Shown here: in pieces, positions 52,065 through 61,592 of the stretch
Layout of the letters: each line of letters opens with the position of its first letter
Numbering within the stretch: position 1 is the stretch's first letter
Assembly: GCF_018866245.1 (NCBI RefSeq)
Contig: NZ_CP076458.1
Coordinates: forward strand, 1,860,001-1,924,000
Length of the DNA: 64,000 bases
Reading direction: 5' to 3'
Source of the DNA: Novisyntrophococcus fermenticellae
Lineage (GTDB): Bacteria; Bacillota; Clostridia; Lachnospirales; Lachnospiraceae
Notes under the pieces: model-generated
The model's database searches: none
Told to the model about the DNA's origin: nothing
What the model saw: the letters and a program-made list of their open reading frames with translations, nothing else
Made by a program: the position numbers and the translations under genes

Positions 52065-52205
52065 TATGGGAATCTTAAATGTATAGAATCGTGACTCCTG
52101 AAAAGCTGATTTCTCCTGTCAGTGTAACCTCCGAAATTCCATCCGGAATGTTTTTATTCTTTTCTTCTATTCCGCCAAAGGAGGTATTCAAGTACTTTAG
52201 TATGA

Positions 52206-52242
52206 AAAACCGGAATCTCCAAAAGGAAACTCCGGCTTTTTT
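52206..52242 (-). terminator. terminator after the uroporphyrinogen-decarboxylase-like gene
   Basis: Minus strand GCCGGA-GT-TTCC TTTT GGAG-AT-TCCGG then TTTTT; six bases past the stop at 52248. Confidence 0.7.
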
Positions 52243-52247
52243 ATTAT

Positions 52248-53234
52248 TTAAAACATTTTCTTTGACATTTCATCAATTGCTTCGGAAACAGCCTCATAAA
52301 CTCCCGGATATGTACTTTCAGGTCCTCCCATGGTGGTTCCGGGTATATAATACAGTTTACCACATGCTTTGCACATCTCTTCCACTTCATTCATAATGTT
52401 TTCTTTCGACCAGTCTACCCGGTCTACTATACCATTGTCAATCCCTGCATGGAAGGATATCTGCCCCCCGTACTTTTGAACCAGTTCGGGAACATTATTC
52501 GTAGACATGACTCCCTGCCAGATATTAATGCCTGCATCAATCATATATGGTACCAGATTGGCTGCATAAGAATCGCTGTGGTGTACAATCAGTTCTACGC
52601 CATTATTTTTCCAGAAACCGTAGATTTTCTTATAGGCCGGCGCTATAAACTCCCCAAACATATCGGGTGAAAGGAAAGAGGAGCGCTGACTTCCCCAGTC
52701 ATCATGATGAAACAAGGCATCCGGATGAAGATGTTTTATAATCTCTGCGGCTGCAGATATTTCATAGTCCACCAGAAAATCAATCAGTTCATGCATAGCC
52801 TCAGGCTCTTCATAAAATGCCATCATTGCTTCTTCCATCCCCATCAGATAATGGAGCTTTTCAAAGATGCCCGGTCCCACAAATGGAGCTACAAACTGCT
52901 CATTCCGGTCAGCATCCTCTGCCATCGCTACAAATGGAGCCCATTCCTCATTATTAAAATGTATCTCCGGTGCTTTTACATAATCGCGCCATCTGGTCAC
53001 ATCCTTTATGACTTTGAATTCTTCGCTCGTATCGGGGAACGGACCGGGTACGTTTTCCGGAAAACGAATCATAACACCCCAACCATTGCGTCCGCTTCCT
53101 CCCTTTGGACAGTTTCCTAAGGATGCCAGTGTTGTCGGATCATATACCAACTGAAGATATTCATATTGGTTTACAAACCGATCCGGATTCCCCCCATGGA
53201 TTGTTTCCAGTAAATTTTGTCTTTTTGTTAACAT
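52248..53234 (-). CDS. uroporphyrinogen-decarboxylase-family methyltransferase
   Basis: 328 residues. URO-D/MtaA/CmuA TIM barrel: RFVNQYEYLQLVYDPTT at the N-terminus, HHDDWGSQRSSFLSPDMF in the middle, VHHSDSYAANLVPYMIDAGI and SFHAGIDN towards the end; the His-x-His and Cys region near LEEMCKACGK fits zinc-site variants of corrinoid methyltransferases. These enzymes move methyl groups to or from corrinoid proteins during O- or N-demethylation. No corrinoid protein or activase lies here. It precedes no other gene but is 50 bases after an MFS transporter gene, probably its substrate importer. Confidence 0.82.
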   Translation of the reverse strand: MLTKRQNLLETIHGGNPDRFVNQYEYLQLVYDPTTLASLGNCPKGGSGRNGWGVMIRFPENVPGPFPDTSEEFKVIKDVTRWRDYVKAPEIHFNNEEWAPFVAMAEDADRNEQFVAPFVGPGIFEKLHYLMGMEEAMMAFYEEPEAMHELIDFLVDYEISAAAEIIKHLHPDALFHHDDWGSQRSSFLSPDMFGEFIAPAYKKIYGFWKNNGVELIVHHSDSYAANLVPYMIDAGINIWQGVMSTNNVPELVQKYGGQISFHAGIDNGIVDRVDWSKENIMNEVEEMCKACGKLYYIPGTTMGGPESTYPGVYEAVSEAIDEMSKKMF

Positions 53235-53284
53235 AATATAACCCTCCCGTCTTTTTTCTAAAATGCAAAATTAACAAATCAATA

Positions 53285-54463
53285 TTACGCTTCAGATTTT
53301 TTTTGTGGTTTCGCTTTAAATGGATTATAAAAAATGAAAGCAACAGCTGTTACAAAGAATATCACAATTTCTACTATAATTGCACTATACATATTTTCTC
53401 CGATAACTCCCTTTAGGATTTTCAGCCAAAAGGAACTGGCAAATCCTCCCAGATTCATAAGTGCCATCAATATAGATGTAGCCGCAGCTACGGTCGCCGG
53501 CGGAGTACAAATTCCTATCCAGGCAAAAAACGTCGGCATAATGATAGAGAATCCAAAACCAAGCATCATCAGCCCGGCAGTCATCACTGCAGCCTGACTA
53601 CCCGTATAAACCAGAAGTGCTCCTACACCACACAGAGCATATCCCAGTGTCAGACACCACCGCTGCGCGATCTGGAAAATCTTCCCGAACAGAAAACCTG
53701 CTACGCAGCCCGCTACAGTATACATGGACAATGCGGTTGCTGCTGCTGCCGCACCTCCGGCATCTCTCTCGGCAAATAACACCGACATGTTCATCATAAC
53801 CGGATAATTCAACATATTAAAGAGGAAAAACAAAATTGCAATTCCCCATACTGCACCGCTTACTTTTTCCTTTGGCTTTACACCCACATCTTTTGATGCT
53901 GCCGGTGCAGTTTCCGGTTCCGGAAGGAAAAACGCCATAATTAAACCAATCAGACTGAATGCATGACCATAGAAAGTATAATTCCATCCGATTTCTGCCA
54001 GGCCGCCGCCCAGCAACTGCATAATAATACCTCCGGCATTCATGAATAAAGTTCCATAACCCAGCATTGATGCCTGTTTCTGTCCATTATACAATCCAAT
54101 AATCAAGGCATTGCCAAGAGGTGCCATCAGACCAAGACCGAACCCGAGAATCGCTCTGCAGACCAGGGTTCCTGTATAATTATCAAAAAATGCCGGCGCA
54201 CAGCCTCCCGCCAGATAAAGCAGACTGGCCACGATAGCCAACGTACGGTACTTCACCTTTTTTCCCATAACCCCGCCTGCAATAAAAGTCGCGATTACCA
54301 CGAACAATGTGGGTAAGGTGGAAATCCAGGATACATCTTTTCCCTCAAAATGTGCCGCCAGAGTGGCCATGGCTGGAGTCACAATTGTCACTCCCATAGA
54401 TACCAGGAATAAGGATAAAATGGACGCTGTACTGATTGGACTGACCTTGTTTTTCTCTTTCAT
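53285..54463 (-). CDS. major facilitator superfamily transporter
   Basis: 392 residues from ATG 54461-54463, with AAAGGGGGATATTT ahead. Twelve hydrophobic helices; MFS loop 2-3 motif is seen as GGVMGKKVKYRTLAIVASLL. A charged hairpin in the middle (AASKDVGVKPKEKVS) separates two six-helix halves. The family part ASILSLFLVSMGVTIVTPAM is typical of small organic acid or drug transporters; substrate unknown. Co-directional with the methyltransferase gene. Confidence 0.88.
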   Translation of the reverse strand: MKEKNKVSPISTASILSLFLVSMGVTIVTPAMATLAAHFEGKDVSWISTLPTLFVVIATFIAGGVMGKKVKYRTLAIVASLLYLAGGCAPAFFDNYTGTLVCRAILGFGLGLMAPLGNALIIGLYNGQKQASMLGYGTLFMNAGGIIMQLLGGGLAEIGWNYTFYGHAFSLIGLIMAFFLPEPETAPAASKDVGVKPKEKVSGAVWGIAILFFLFNMLNYPVMMNMSVLFAERDAGGAAAAATALSMYTVAGCVAGFLFGKIFQIAQRWCLTLGYALCGVGALLVYTGSQAAVMTAGLMMLGFGFSIIMPTFFAWIGICTPPATVAAATSILMALMNLGGFASSFWLKILKGVIGENMYSAIIVEIVIFFVTAVAFIFYNPFKAKPQKKSEA

Positions 54464-54725
54464 AAATATCCCCCTTTTATAATGTAACATCATCTTATAG
54501 TTCTTTCTATTCCGTTTCACTCTAAAATATTATACAAAATATTATTTGGGGATGCTATGTGTGTTGCGTACGAATTTGGTATAAGATAAAATCAGTATTT
54601 TTGTACGATTAATATGTACAGCCTTTCATGAACATCCTCATACCTATGTGCATAAACTATCTTCAAATGCACGCTGGTATAGCCGTTCATATGTCGCCTA
54701 TACGAGTCAGAAGGAAGAATAGCTT

Positions 54726-56393
54726 ATGCATAAAGTTATGAATGAAAACTATATCGATTTACTTGTAGATACTTCATTACTCAATGAATTAGGCAAAGGA
54801 TATACACTTGAAAGGCTAAATGATAGATATTCGATTCTACATTATCCTGTCAGCAAGTTGAACATGTGCCATCTTGGCTACCTTCCCTATCACGTGTTTC
54901 CAACACTGTATACATTAAATTCGGCAATCAGTCTTCAAAAATCCGGTGTAACCAGTATTCAGGATAACAGCAACTTTTCTTTATTCGGAGGCGGTGTCTT
55001 GATTGGTTTTGTGGATACCGGAATTGATTACAGACATAATGCCTTTTTAAAGTCTGATGGTACCACAAAAATATTTTCTATCTGGGATCAGACGGAAGAT
55101 GACGGAACGCCTCCTCCCCAATTTACTTTTGGGTCGGAATATAATCAGGAAGTAATCAATCTGGCTTTACTGAACAACGACTCCTTTGAACTTGTCCCCA
55201 CTACAGATGACAACGGGCATGGTACCATGATGGCTGGAATTGCTGCCGGAAACCGGAATCAATCTGCCAATTTCGGCGGCGTCGCACCAGAAGCAGAGCT
55301 GATTGTTGTAAAACTTGCACCTGCAAAGCAAGCAAATAAGTGGATTTTCAGTATTCGGGAAGACGCCCTCTGTTACCCTGAAACAAATATCATTGCCGGC
55401 ATTCACTATGTAAGGGAGGTTGCAGAACGGCTCAGGCGGCCTTTAATCATTTGCCTTGGTATAGGCTCGAGTCAAAGCGCTCATGATGGACAAAGTGCAT
55501 TAAGTTGGTATCTGAATACTCTGGCCACCTATCCAAGAGTTGGCATATGCACATCCGTCGGCAACGAAGGAAATAACCAAAGACATTACCGCGGAAATAT
55601 GAATGCAGGAGAGGGTTCAAAAAAAATCGAATTTAGTATCGACGCAGCTGATTCCCAATTCCCTCTGGAACTATGGCAACCCTCTCCTAACAGACTGACA
55701 TTGGAATTGAAATCACCCACAGGGCAGCATATACAGAGTCTCAATCCCGGCTTTAACAGATGTTATGAACACAATTTTATTCTCGAATCCACAAAAGTCT
55801 ACCTCAACAATTTTATTATGGAAGAAGAAACCGGAGATCAGTTGATTCTAATGAGGTTTGAAAGTGCACAAGCCGGAATCTGGACTTTACGTGTAACAAA
55901 TCTCGACAGTATTGACACTCACTTTAATATCTGGATGCCTTCAGGGAATATTATTACCAACAGAACACATTTTCTGGAACCTGATCCATTCACTACAGTA
56001 ACATCGCCCAGTAATGCTGCTAACGCAATATCCGTTACCGCTTATAATCCGCTGGAAAATAGTATTCTGCTCACCTCAAGCCGGGGCTTTTCCACCAACA
56101 ACACGATAACACCTGATATCGCTGCTCCGGGTTACAACCTCAGCTGCCCGATTCCCGGGCAGGGTTACGGCACAGCTACGGGAACCGGTGCTGCGTCTGC
56201 ACATACAGCTGGAATTTTGGCATTACTTATGGAGTGGGCTGTCTCAAAAGGAAATTATACAACCATTACCGGCAGAGACCTCAATCGGTTGATCATACGG
56301 GGAGCACGCAGGGATCCCTTCCTCACCTATCCCAATCAAATCTGGGGCTATGGAAAAATTAATATTTCCGGAGTATTTGAAAGTCTGATTTAA
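54726..56393 (+). CDS. S8 subtilase-like protein (Csp type) lacking the catalytic serine
   Basis: 555 residues, no signal peptide. Subtilisin core: Asp97 in GFVDTGIDYRH, His165 in DDNGHGTMMAG and the oxyanion Asn in TSVGNEGNN. The serine loop should read GTSxAA; here it is GTGAASAHTAG, with Gly488 in place of the nucleophile (DNA reads GGA ACC GGT GCT). The jelly-roll insertion (300-420) and domain order match the Csp germination proteases of Clostridia. C. difficile CspC is likewise a dead protease acting as a germinant receptor. So this is probably a pseudoprotease, though Ser491 three residues on could be tested. Own transcript; terminator follows. Confidence 0.88.
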   Translation: MHKVMNENYIDLLVDTSLLNELGKGYTLERLNDRYSILHYPVSKLNMCHLGYLPYHVFPTLYTLNSAISLQKSGVTSIQDNSNFSLFGGGVLIGFVDTGIDYRHNAFLKSDGTTKIFSIWDQTEDDGTPPPQFTFGSEYNQEVINLALLNNDSFELVPTTDDNGHGTMMAGIAAGNRNQSANFGGVAPEAELIVVKLAPAKQANKWIFSIREDALCYPETNIIAGIHYVREVAERLRRPLIICLGIGSSQSAHDGQSALSWYLNTLATYPRVGICTSVGNEGNNQRHYRGNMNAGEGSKKIEFSIDAADSQFPLELWQPSPNRLTLELKSPTGQHIQSLNPGFNRCYEHNFILESTKVYLNNFIMEEETGDQLILMRFESAQAGIWTLRVTNLDSIDTHFNIWMPSGNIITNRTHFLEPDPFTTVTSPSNAANAISVTAYNPLENSILLTSSRGFSTNNTITPDIAAPGYNLSCPIPGQGYGTATGTGAASAHTAGILALLMEWAVSKGNYTTITGRDLNRLIIRGARRDPFLTYPNQIWGYGKINISGVFESLI

Positions 56394-56397
56394 TAAA

Positions 56398-56442
56398 AAA
56401 AGAAATTCACACTCTTTTCTGTAAGAACTGTGAATTTCTTTT
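56398..56442. terminator. bidirectional terminator
   Basis: AAAAGAAATTCACA (56398-56411) and TGTGAATTTCTTTT (56429-56442) are exact inverse copies around a 17-base loop. It lies between the converging subtilase and VOC genes. Confidence 0.85.
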
Positions 56443-56446
56443 AGAT

Positions 56447-56854
56447 TTAAGATAAGTATTGACTGAATTCTATCCTTTCCCTGTTTGGCCCTTCGATTGT
56501 AAAGAACCTCACCCCATTCTCCCAGAACGGAAGAAAATGTATCTCATCGTTCAGGGTGTTCAATCCCAGCAGGCCCACTTCCTTATATATTTCTTCAACA
56601 TCTGTCACGTCGATTGCCACGTGATCTATCGCACCATACTCCATCTTCACGTCTTGCGCCTCATAAGCTTCAATCACAAGGTTTTTCAGCCTAAAAAAAA
56701 CCACTCTCGCATGTTCCTGTTCGTTCACAGTCTCGAATGCAATATCGAATCCCAGCTTTTCATAAAATTCAATCGTAGCCTGCATATTCTGTGTAGGTAT
56801 TCCTACATGTTGTATCCCTGTCAAATAGTTCTGCATCTTCTGTCTTCCTGTCAT
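56447..56854 (-). CDS. VOC-family (glyoxalase/dioxygenase-fold) protein
   Basis: 135 residues. Two beta-alpha-beta-beta-beta units: GIQHVGIPTQNMQATIEFYE with KLGFDI, then AIDHVAIDVTDVEEIYKEV and EGPNRERIEFSQYLS. Metal ligands His (IQHVG), Glu (VIEAYE), His (IDHVAI) and Glu (RIEFSQ) are in place, so a metal-dependent lyase or isomerase is likely. Short form; substrate unknown. ATG with CAGGAGGAATACAG ahead. The DegV gene lies 15 bases upstream. Confidence 0.85.
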   Translation of the reverse strand: MTGRQKMQNYLTGIQHVGIPTQNMQATIEFYEKLGFDIAFETVNEQEHARVVFFRLKNLVIEAYEAQDVKMEYGAIDHVAIDVTDVEEIYKEVGLLGLNTLNDEIHFLPFWENGVRFFTIEGPNRERIEFSQYLS

Positions 56855-56869
56855 CTGTATTCCTCCTGA

Positions 56870-57760
56870 TTAACTTTTATTGTCTATTAAGTCAAGCCGG
56901 TATCCGCCTGATCTCTCATTAAAGAAAAAGACTCCAATTCCGCTCATACCCAGATGGACCCCCAGCACTCCGCCGATTTCTGTAATTGCCGTCGCACATT
57001 CCGGAAGAGACTTTTTAATCTTCTCCTCCACCTTTTCAGCCAACAGCCTGTCCCCTGCATGGGCAATCGCAATCAGCTGCCTTGAGAAAGCTCCCGAACG
57101 TTTCTTTACTTCCTCTGTTATGAGAGCAATTGCCCTTTTTTCTCCACGCACCATGCCCTTAACAATCATCTTCCCTCGTTCCACATCAAGCCACGGGCGA
57201 ATATTTAATACACTTCCCGCAAGACCAAGCGGCTTACTGATTCTTCCACCTTTCACCATCCAATTTAAATCAGCAACTGTAAAAATATGCTCTACATGGT
57301 CAATCATAAATCTGATTTCCTTCAGAATTTCATCCATGGTATGCCCTGCTTCCGCCATCTTCAGTGCCTGGAGCACAATCAATCCCGTCGCACAGGAACC
57401 TCCCTGCGAGTCCACAATCTCCATTCTTATATTATCGTATTCCGCTTTCAGTTCTTCTGTTATAACCGCTGACAGTGAAAAGCACCCGGACATCTCACTG
57501 GAAAAGGAAAGGTATATAAAGTCCTCACCCCTTTTACAGCAGTCTTCAAAAGCATTTCTCATCACATCATAAGGGACTTGTGCCGTCTGCGGAAGAATGT
57601 CCCGCCGCATCCAGTCATACACCTGTTCTATTCCTATATCCACTCCATCCAGATAGTTCTGTCCGTCAACTGTAATCACCAGAGGTAATGTAATCAAATC
57701 ATATCCTCTTAATAACTCTTCTGCAATGTCACAGGTACTGTCTGCTATAATCCGAATCAT
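56870..57760 (-). CDS. DegV-family fatty-acid-binding protein
   Basis: 296 residues. N-terminal IIADSTCDI is the DegV signature; FIYLSFSSEMSGCFSLSA and SQGGSCATGLIVLQAL follow, with DVERGKMIVKGMVRGEKRAI and the C-terminal GGVLGVHLGMSGIGVFFF. Family members (FakB) hold fatty acids for phosphorylation by FakA in phospholipid synthesis. FakA is not in the window. It starts at ATG after AGGTGAAAAT. Confidence 0.9.
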   Translation of the reverse strand: MIRIIADSTCDIAEELLRGYDLITLPLVITVDGQNYLDGVDIGIEQVYDWMRRDILPQTAQVPYDVMRNAFEDCCKRGEDFIYLSFSSEMSGCFSLSAVITEELKAEYDNIRMEIVDSQGGSCATGLIVLQALKMAEAGHTMDEILKEIRFMIDHVEHIFTVADLNWMVKGGRISKPLGLAGSVLNIRPWLDVERGKMIVKGMVRGEKRAIALITEEVKKRSGAFSRQLIAIAHAGDRLLAEKVEEKIKKSLPECATAITEIGGVLGVHLGMSGIGVFFFNERSGGYRLDLIDNKS

Positions 57761-57800
57761 ATTTTCACCTGATTTTTCTTTTTATGTTGGGGTCAGAAAG

Positions 57801-57853
57801 TATTTTGCCCCCTGATACCTGCGGATTGCTACGCACTTTGTGACCCTGGTATC
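57801..57853. repeat. third, shuffled copy of the intergenic repeat
   Basis: TATTTTGCCCCCTGATACCT then GCGGATTGCTACGCACTTTG and TGACCCTGGTATC combines the head of the 58-base unit with the tail of the 40-base unit of the 19.3-19.5 kb block. It lies between the DegV gene and the ABC permease gene. Confidence 0.65.
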
Positions 57854-57890
57854 TTTTATATTATATCACTATCCATAAAGAATAGCTATA

Positions 57891-59462
57891 CTACATCCTG
57901 ATTTTAAAGGTTTTCGGCGCCAGCCTGTAAATCAGGATACACGCTATGATACTGTACAGGATGCAGAAAACAATTGTCATCACTCCAAACAATAATGTCT
58001 GCATGCGCAGTTTCGTCATATAAAAACAGAACAGGTACGTCACTGACATCACAATCTGATAGGTAGCGCTTTTCAGTTCCGTTCCCGCATTGTAAGGCTG
58101 GAGCAGGTAATAAACAGTGAGATAATGTACAGAGAAAAAGAGACTCATGGCAGGAATTGAAACAATCAGTACCACATAGTTCACCGGATTATCCGTACCT
58201 CCCGAGAAAAAGAGAATAAGAGAGAGTCCGATTCCAATAATTACAGCCGGAACCGCATTGATTTTCATTATCTCACGCAGGCGGATCTGGAAAAGCTTCA
58301 GCATGAATTTGGGTTGTTTATAAAATGAATACGTCAAAAGGCTGTGGTCACAATTCATAAACAAGGCTCTGGTAAATCCCGTGCCACGATTGATTGCATA
58401 CATAATAAATACAAAATAAGGCAGCCAATTCAATATCAGCTCGTTGATTTTCTTCTTGATTTCCGGTGCCAGATACAAGGTCAGCAGTACACCACAAATG
58501 AGACCGGCACATACAAAAGCAATTTTTTTCGTAGCATTCCAAAGTATTTTCTGATGGCGCTTGATAAAAAGTTCATTGAGATATTCATAGCCCTTTCGAT
58601 TACTGCTGATGGATATATCCGTGGAAATTGTCTTTTCACTGGCTTTCTTCGTGTTCTGTGCAACTGTATCCATCTGATTTATCATCTGGGAAAGCATCTG
58701 CTGATTTATCTCCCGGTAGTCCTGAAAAGAAATAAGCTTTCTGATACCAACTGCTCCTGCCGGAATAAATACGAGCATCAATACAGCAGAAAGAATACCC
58801 GGAAGAACAATTCCCGCAGCAGGCAAACCATATGCCGCACCTAAAAGAACCGCGGTACACAACCACAGATACTTACTGATTTTATTCTCGTTATAGACAA
58901 ATCCACGCCGTTCATAGTCCCAAAGGGAAAAGGCCGCAATCGTCAATTTCACTCCTGCAATTGAAAATGGAAGCAGCAGGCAAAGCCAGACCGGAAGACC
59001 TCTGCCCATTCCAAGCCAAAGTATAAATGGAGTAAAACCAAGGATGACCTTGATAATGGAGTAGGTATAATTGACCAGCGTATATTCCCTTGCATCCATA
59101 CGCATCAGAATCATGGCATAGTACTTGTCTCTTGTAGGATTAAACAGGCTGGTATTCGTAAATGCACCAATAATCGTCAGAAGCAGAAGAATATGCAGAA
59201 ATACCTGATCACCAGGTACCTTTCTGTACAGTGAACCGATTCCGGCTACCATCGTGAGCAGATATAAGAGCTTTCCCAAAAAGACGGATATCAGCTCCCA
59301 AAGTACGGAAAGTACATTTGCAAAGATTTTTAATCCCCAGACTTTATACAGTGCTTCCGGTAACAGCTTCTTTACAAGCGGAATCTGTTTCAGAGAATAC
59401 AGGATGCTGTTCACATGATATGTATTTTTCAGGGAAAAGGAAATCTGTAGAGTTCTATTCAT
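57891..59462 (-). CDS. ABC exporter permease
   Basis: 523 residues with about ten to twelve helices. Between the two halves is a charged cytoplasmic region (QQMLSQMINQMDTVAQNTKK). No lipobox. The family resembles large single-chain permeases of bacteriocin/antibiotic or lipid exporters in Clostridia; I cannot name the substrate. Overlaps the ATPase gene by eight bases, so the two form one transporter. Confidence 0.78.
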   Translation of the reverse strand: MNRTLQISFSLKNTYHVNSILYSLKQIPLVKKLLPEALYKVWGLKIFANVLSVLWELISVFLGKLLYLLTMVAGIGSLYRKVPGDQVFLHILLLLTIIGAFTNTSLFNPTRDKYYAMILMRMDAREYTLVNYTYSIIKVILGFTPFILWLGMGRGLPVWLCLLLPFSIAGVKLTIAAFSLWDYERRGFVYNENKISKYLWLCTAVLLGAAYGLPAAGIVLPGILSAVLMLVFIPAGAVGIRKLISFQDYREINQQMLSQMINQMDTVAQNTKKASEKTISTDISISSNRKGYEYLNELFIKRHQKILWNATKKIAFVCAGLICGVLLTLYLAPEIKKKINELILNWLPYFVFIMYAINRGTGFTRALFMNCDHSLLTYSFYKQPKFMLKLFQIRLREIMKINAVPAVIIGIGLSLILFFSGGTDNPVNYVVLIVSIPAMSLFFSVHYLTVYYLLQPYNAGTELKSATYQIVMSVTYLFCFYMTKLRMQTLLFGVMTIVFCILYSIIACILIYRLAPKTFKIRM

Positions 59463-60162
59463 ATCCTTCCTCCCTCAGTGCAGCAATAATTTTATCTTTA
59501 AACCCGCTGCTGTCCAGGTTGGATTTTTCCACCACCTCAAGCTCACCATGACTGAGTAACACAATTTCATCGCATAAATCCAGAGCCAGATCCATAATAT
59601 GTGTTGAAAAGATCGTAATGCGGCCCTGTTTTAAAGAACGCAGCAGCTGCTTCATCTCTTCGGCTACAACCACATCGAGTGATGTCAGAGGCTCGTCAAG
59701 AAGAAGAATGTTCGGCTCTGCAATAATATTGATAAGCATCTGCATCTTATTCTTCATACCATGTGAATAATCCTTCAAGAGCTTATCGCGATCCTCCGGA
59801 GCAATTTTCATATACTCAAAATATTCGTCAATAGATTCGGGACTCTGGACAGACTTCTCATTGATATCCAGAAAGAACTTAAGAAACTCTCTCCCTGTCA
59901 GGAATTCGGGTACTGTAGGGGTTGACAGTACGTATCCTATGTCTTCTGCCACAACTTCACGACGAACTCCCTCCGATACCAGGTAAAAACTGCCGCTATC
60001 CTTTTTGATGTCCCGATTCAGACAATTGAACAATGTGGTTTTCCCTGCACCGTTTCTGCCCAATAGCCCATAGATTTTACCCTCTTCAAAAGTAAAATTA
60101 ATATCTCGAAGCACCTCCTTTTTCTCAAAATGCTTCGATAAATGCTCGATAACAAAATCCAT
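59455..60162 (-). CDS. ABC exporter ATP-binding protein
   Basis: 235 residues. Walker A LGRNGAGKTTLFN, Q-loop DIGYVLSTPTV (degenerate), signature YSHGMKNKMQ in place of LSGGQ, Walker B ILLLDEPLTSLDV and H-loop STHIM. The YSHGMKNKM signature places it with CcmA/BcrA-type exporter ATPases. ATG follows AGGAGGATAT. A TATAAT box (60209-60214, minus) lies about 50 bases ahead. Confidence 0.9.
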   Translation of the reverse strand: MDFVIEHLSKHFEKKEVLRDINFTFEEGKIYGLLGRNGAGKTTLFNCLNRDIKKDSGSFYLVSEGVRREVVAEDIGYVLSTPTVPEFLTGREFLKFFLDINEKSVQSPESIDEYFEYMKIAPEDRDKLLKDYSHGMKNKMQMLINIIAEPNILLLDEPLTSLDVVVAEEMKQLLRSLKQGRITIFSTHIMDLALDLCDEIVLLSHGELEVVEKSNLDSSGFKDKIIAALREEGYE

Positions 60163-60330
60163 ATATCCTCCTGTACTATATCATTGTGAAATTTAATCCT
60201 TTATTTTTATTATAGCAAAATTGTTTATACAAAGGAACTGGCTGGAGGCAGTTTTTTTGTATATCAATATATATTGATTGTTTATAGGGAAATTGTATCT
60301 AAAAAAGTACACTATGACTCCAGAATTGAA

Positions 60331-60359
60331 TTGCCTAAATTTATTTTAAGCCTTATAAT
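60331..60359 (+). promoter_or_regulatory. promoter of the alcohol dehydrogenase gene
   Basis: TTGCCT (60331-60336), 17 bases, TATAAT (60354-60359). Downstream at 60379-60394 lies the 16-base palindrome TTAACAATCTTGTTAA, directly before the GGAGG. Confidence 0.65.
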
Positions 60360-60407
60360 GTAGAAGTAAGATATTTTTTTAACAATCTTGTTAAGGAGGT
60401 AACAATA

Positions 60408-61457
60408 TTGAAAGGTTATGGAATGTTTTCAATCAATAATGCCGGATGGATAGAAAAGGACAGGCCCGTGTGTGGTCCGTTAGATGCTATTATAGAACCT
60501 ATAGTTGTGGCACCCTGCTCTTCTGATACACATGTTCTTCATGGGGGATCCGGTGAAAAGAACAATCTGATTTTAGGACATGAAGCTGTTGGTAAGGTTA
60601 CTGAAACCGGAAATCTGGTAAAAAATTTTAAATCCGGAGATATCGTAGTGGTGCCTTGTTGTACACCTGACTGGCTTTCTCTGAACACGCAGGGTGAGTA
60701 CAATGCTCATGATGAAGGACTTATGGCAAGTTTTAAGTTTTTAGGTTCAAAAGACGGCACTTTTGCGGAATATTTTCATGTAAATCAGGCTGACGCCAAT
60801 CTTGTACTGCTTCCTGAGAAGGTCGCTCCTGAGGCTGCTATTATGACTGTTGATATGATGTCCACAGGCTTTCACGGCGTTGAAAATGCAAATGTAGGTT
60901 TTGGAGATACTGTTGTTGTAATCGGCATTGGGCCTGTCGGTTTGATGGCTGTTGCAGGAACAAAATTAAAAGGCGCAGGCCGGATCATCGCGGTCGGAAC
61001 CCGTCCGAACTGCGTTGCCATCGCAAAAGAATATGGAGCAACGGATATTATCAGCTACAAAGATGGCGATATTGTGAATCAGGTACTGGAATTAACAAAA
61101 GAAGGCGCTGATTCTGTCATCATTGCCGGAGGAAATGCTGAGACTTTCCGCCAGGCCGTAGACATGACAAAACCCGGCGGCTATATTTCCAACGTTAACT
61201 TCTTCGATATCACAGACACATTGTCGATGCCTGCCTATTCATGGGGTCTTGGAATGGCAAATAAAACAATTCGCGGCGGTTTTTGCCCCGGAGGTGCATT
61301 ACGGATTCACAAAATGCTGGAAATGCTGGAGCACGACAGAGTAGATACAACGAAACTGATCACGCATACATTCAGAGGTTTCGATAAGATTGAAGATGCA
61401 TTCAAACTCATGGATGAAAAACCAGGAGACTTGATTAAACCCGTCGTTTTCATTTAA
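60408..61457 (+). CDS. NADP-dependent secondary alcohol dehydrogenase (zinc MDR family)
   Basis: 349 residues; oxidises or makes secondary alcohols such as isopropanol/butanol from ketones. It aligns along its whole length by eye with the Clostridium beijerinckii/Thermoanaerobacter brockii enzyme (MKGYGMFSINNAGWIEKDRP opening). Catalytic zinc ligands Cys in PCSSDTH, His/Glu in GHEAVG and Asp in VDMMSTGFHG are present; the structural zinc lobe is reduced. The cofactor loop AVGTRPNCVAIAKEYGATDI has the Gly-Thr-Arg and Tyr pattern expected for NADP. Start TTG 60408-60410, with TTAAGGAGGT ahead. Plus strand, single gene. Confidence 0.9.
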   Translation: MKGYGMFSINNAGWIEKDRPVCGPLDAIIEPIVVAPCSSDTHVLHGGSGEKNNLILGHEAVGKVTETGNLVKNFKSGDIVVVPCCTPDWLSLNTQGEYNAHDEGLMASFKFLGSKDGTFAEYFHVNQADANLVLLPEKVAPEAAIMTVDMMSTGFHGVENANVGFGDTVVVIGIGPVGLMAVAGTKLKGAGRIIAVGTRPNCVAIAKEYGATDIISYKDGDIVNQVLELTKEGADSVIIAGGNAETFRQAVDMTKPGGYISNVNFFDITDTLSMPAYSWGLGMANKTIRGGFCPGGALRIHKMLEMLEHDRVDTTKLITHTFRGFDKIEDAFKLMDEKPGDLIKPVVFI

Positions 61458-61551
61458 AATAAGGAGACAGGACTCTCACCACTTCCGTATTGAAAGCAAA
61501 AATTATATGAAAAGAATAAATCCATAAACGGTAATATTCGCTGATGTTTAA

Positions 61552-61577
61552 AGCCAGCTCCTTTTGCGGGGCTGGCT
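61552..61577. terminator. terminator between converging adh and flavin-reductase genes
   Basis: AGCCAGCTCC / GGGGCTGGCT (one G-U pair) with a 6-base loop, followed by CTCTTT. Serves both converging genes. Confidence 0.75.
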
Positions 61578-61592
61578 CTCTTTACAAAATTG

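Noticed and set aside
52079..52205. Minus-strand frame reading ...NIPDGISEVTLTGEISFSGVT
   Set aside because: It looks protein-like, perhaps the tail of a decayed gene, but has no ATG, no ribosome site and no recognised family.
54464..54725. Possible small RNA or peptide gene between the MFS and subtilase genes
   Set aside because: Only divergent promoter-like AT-rich sequence is visible; no stable fold or open frame with a ribosome site.
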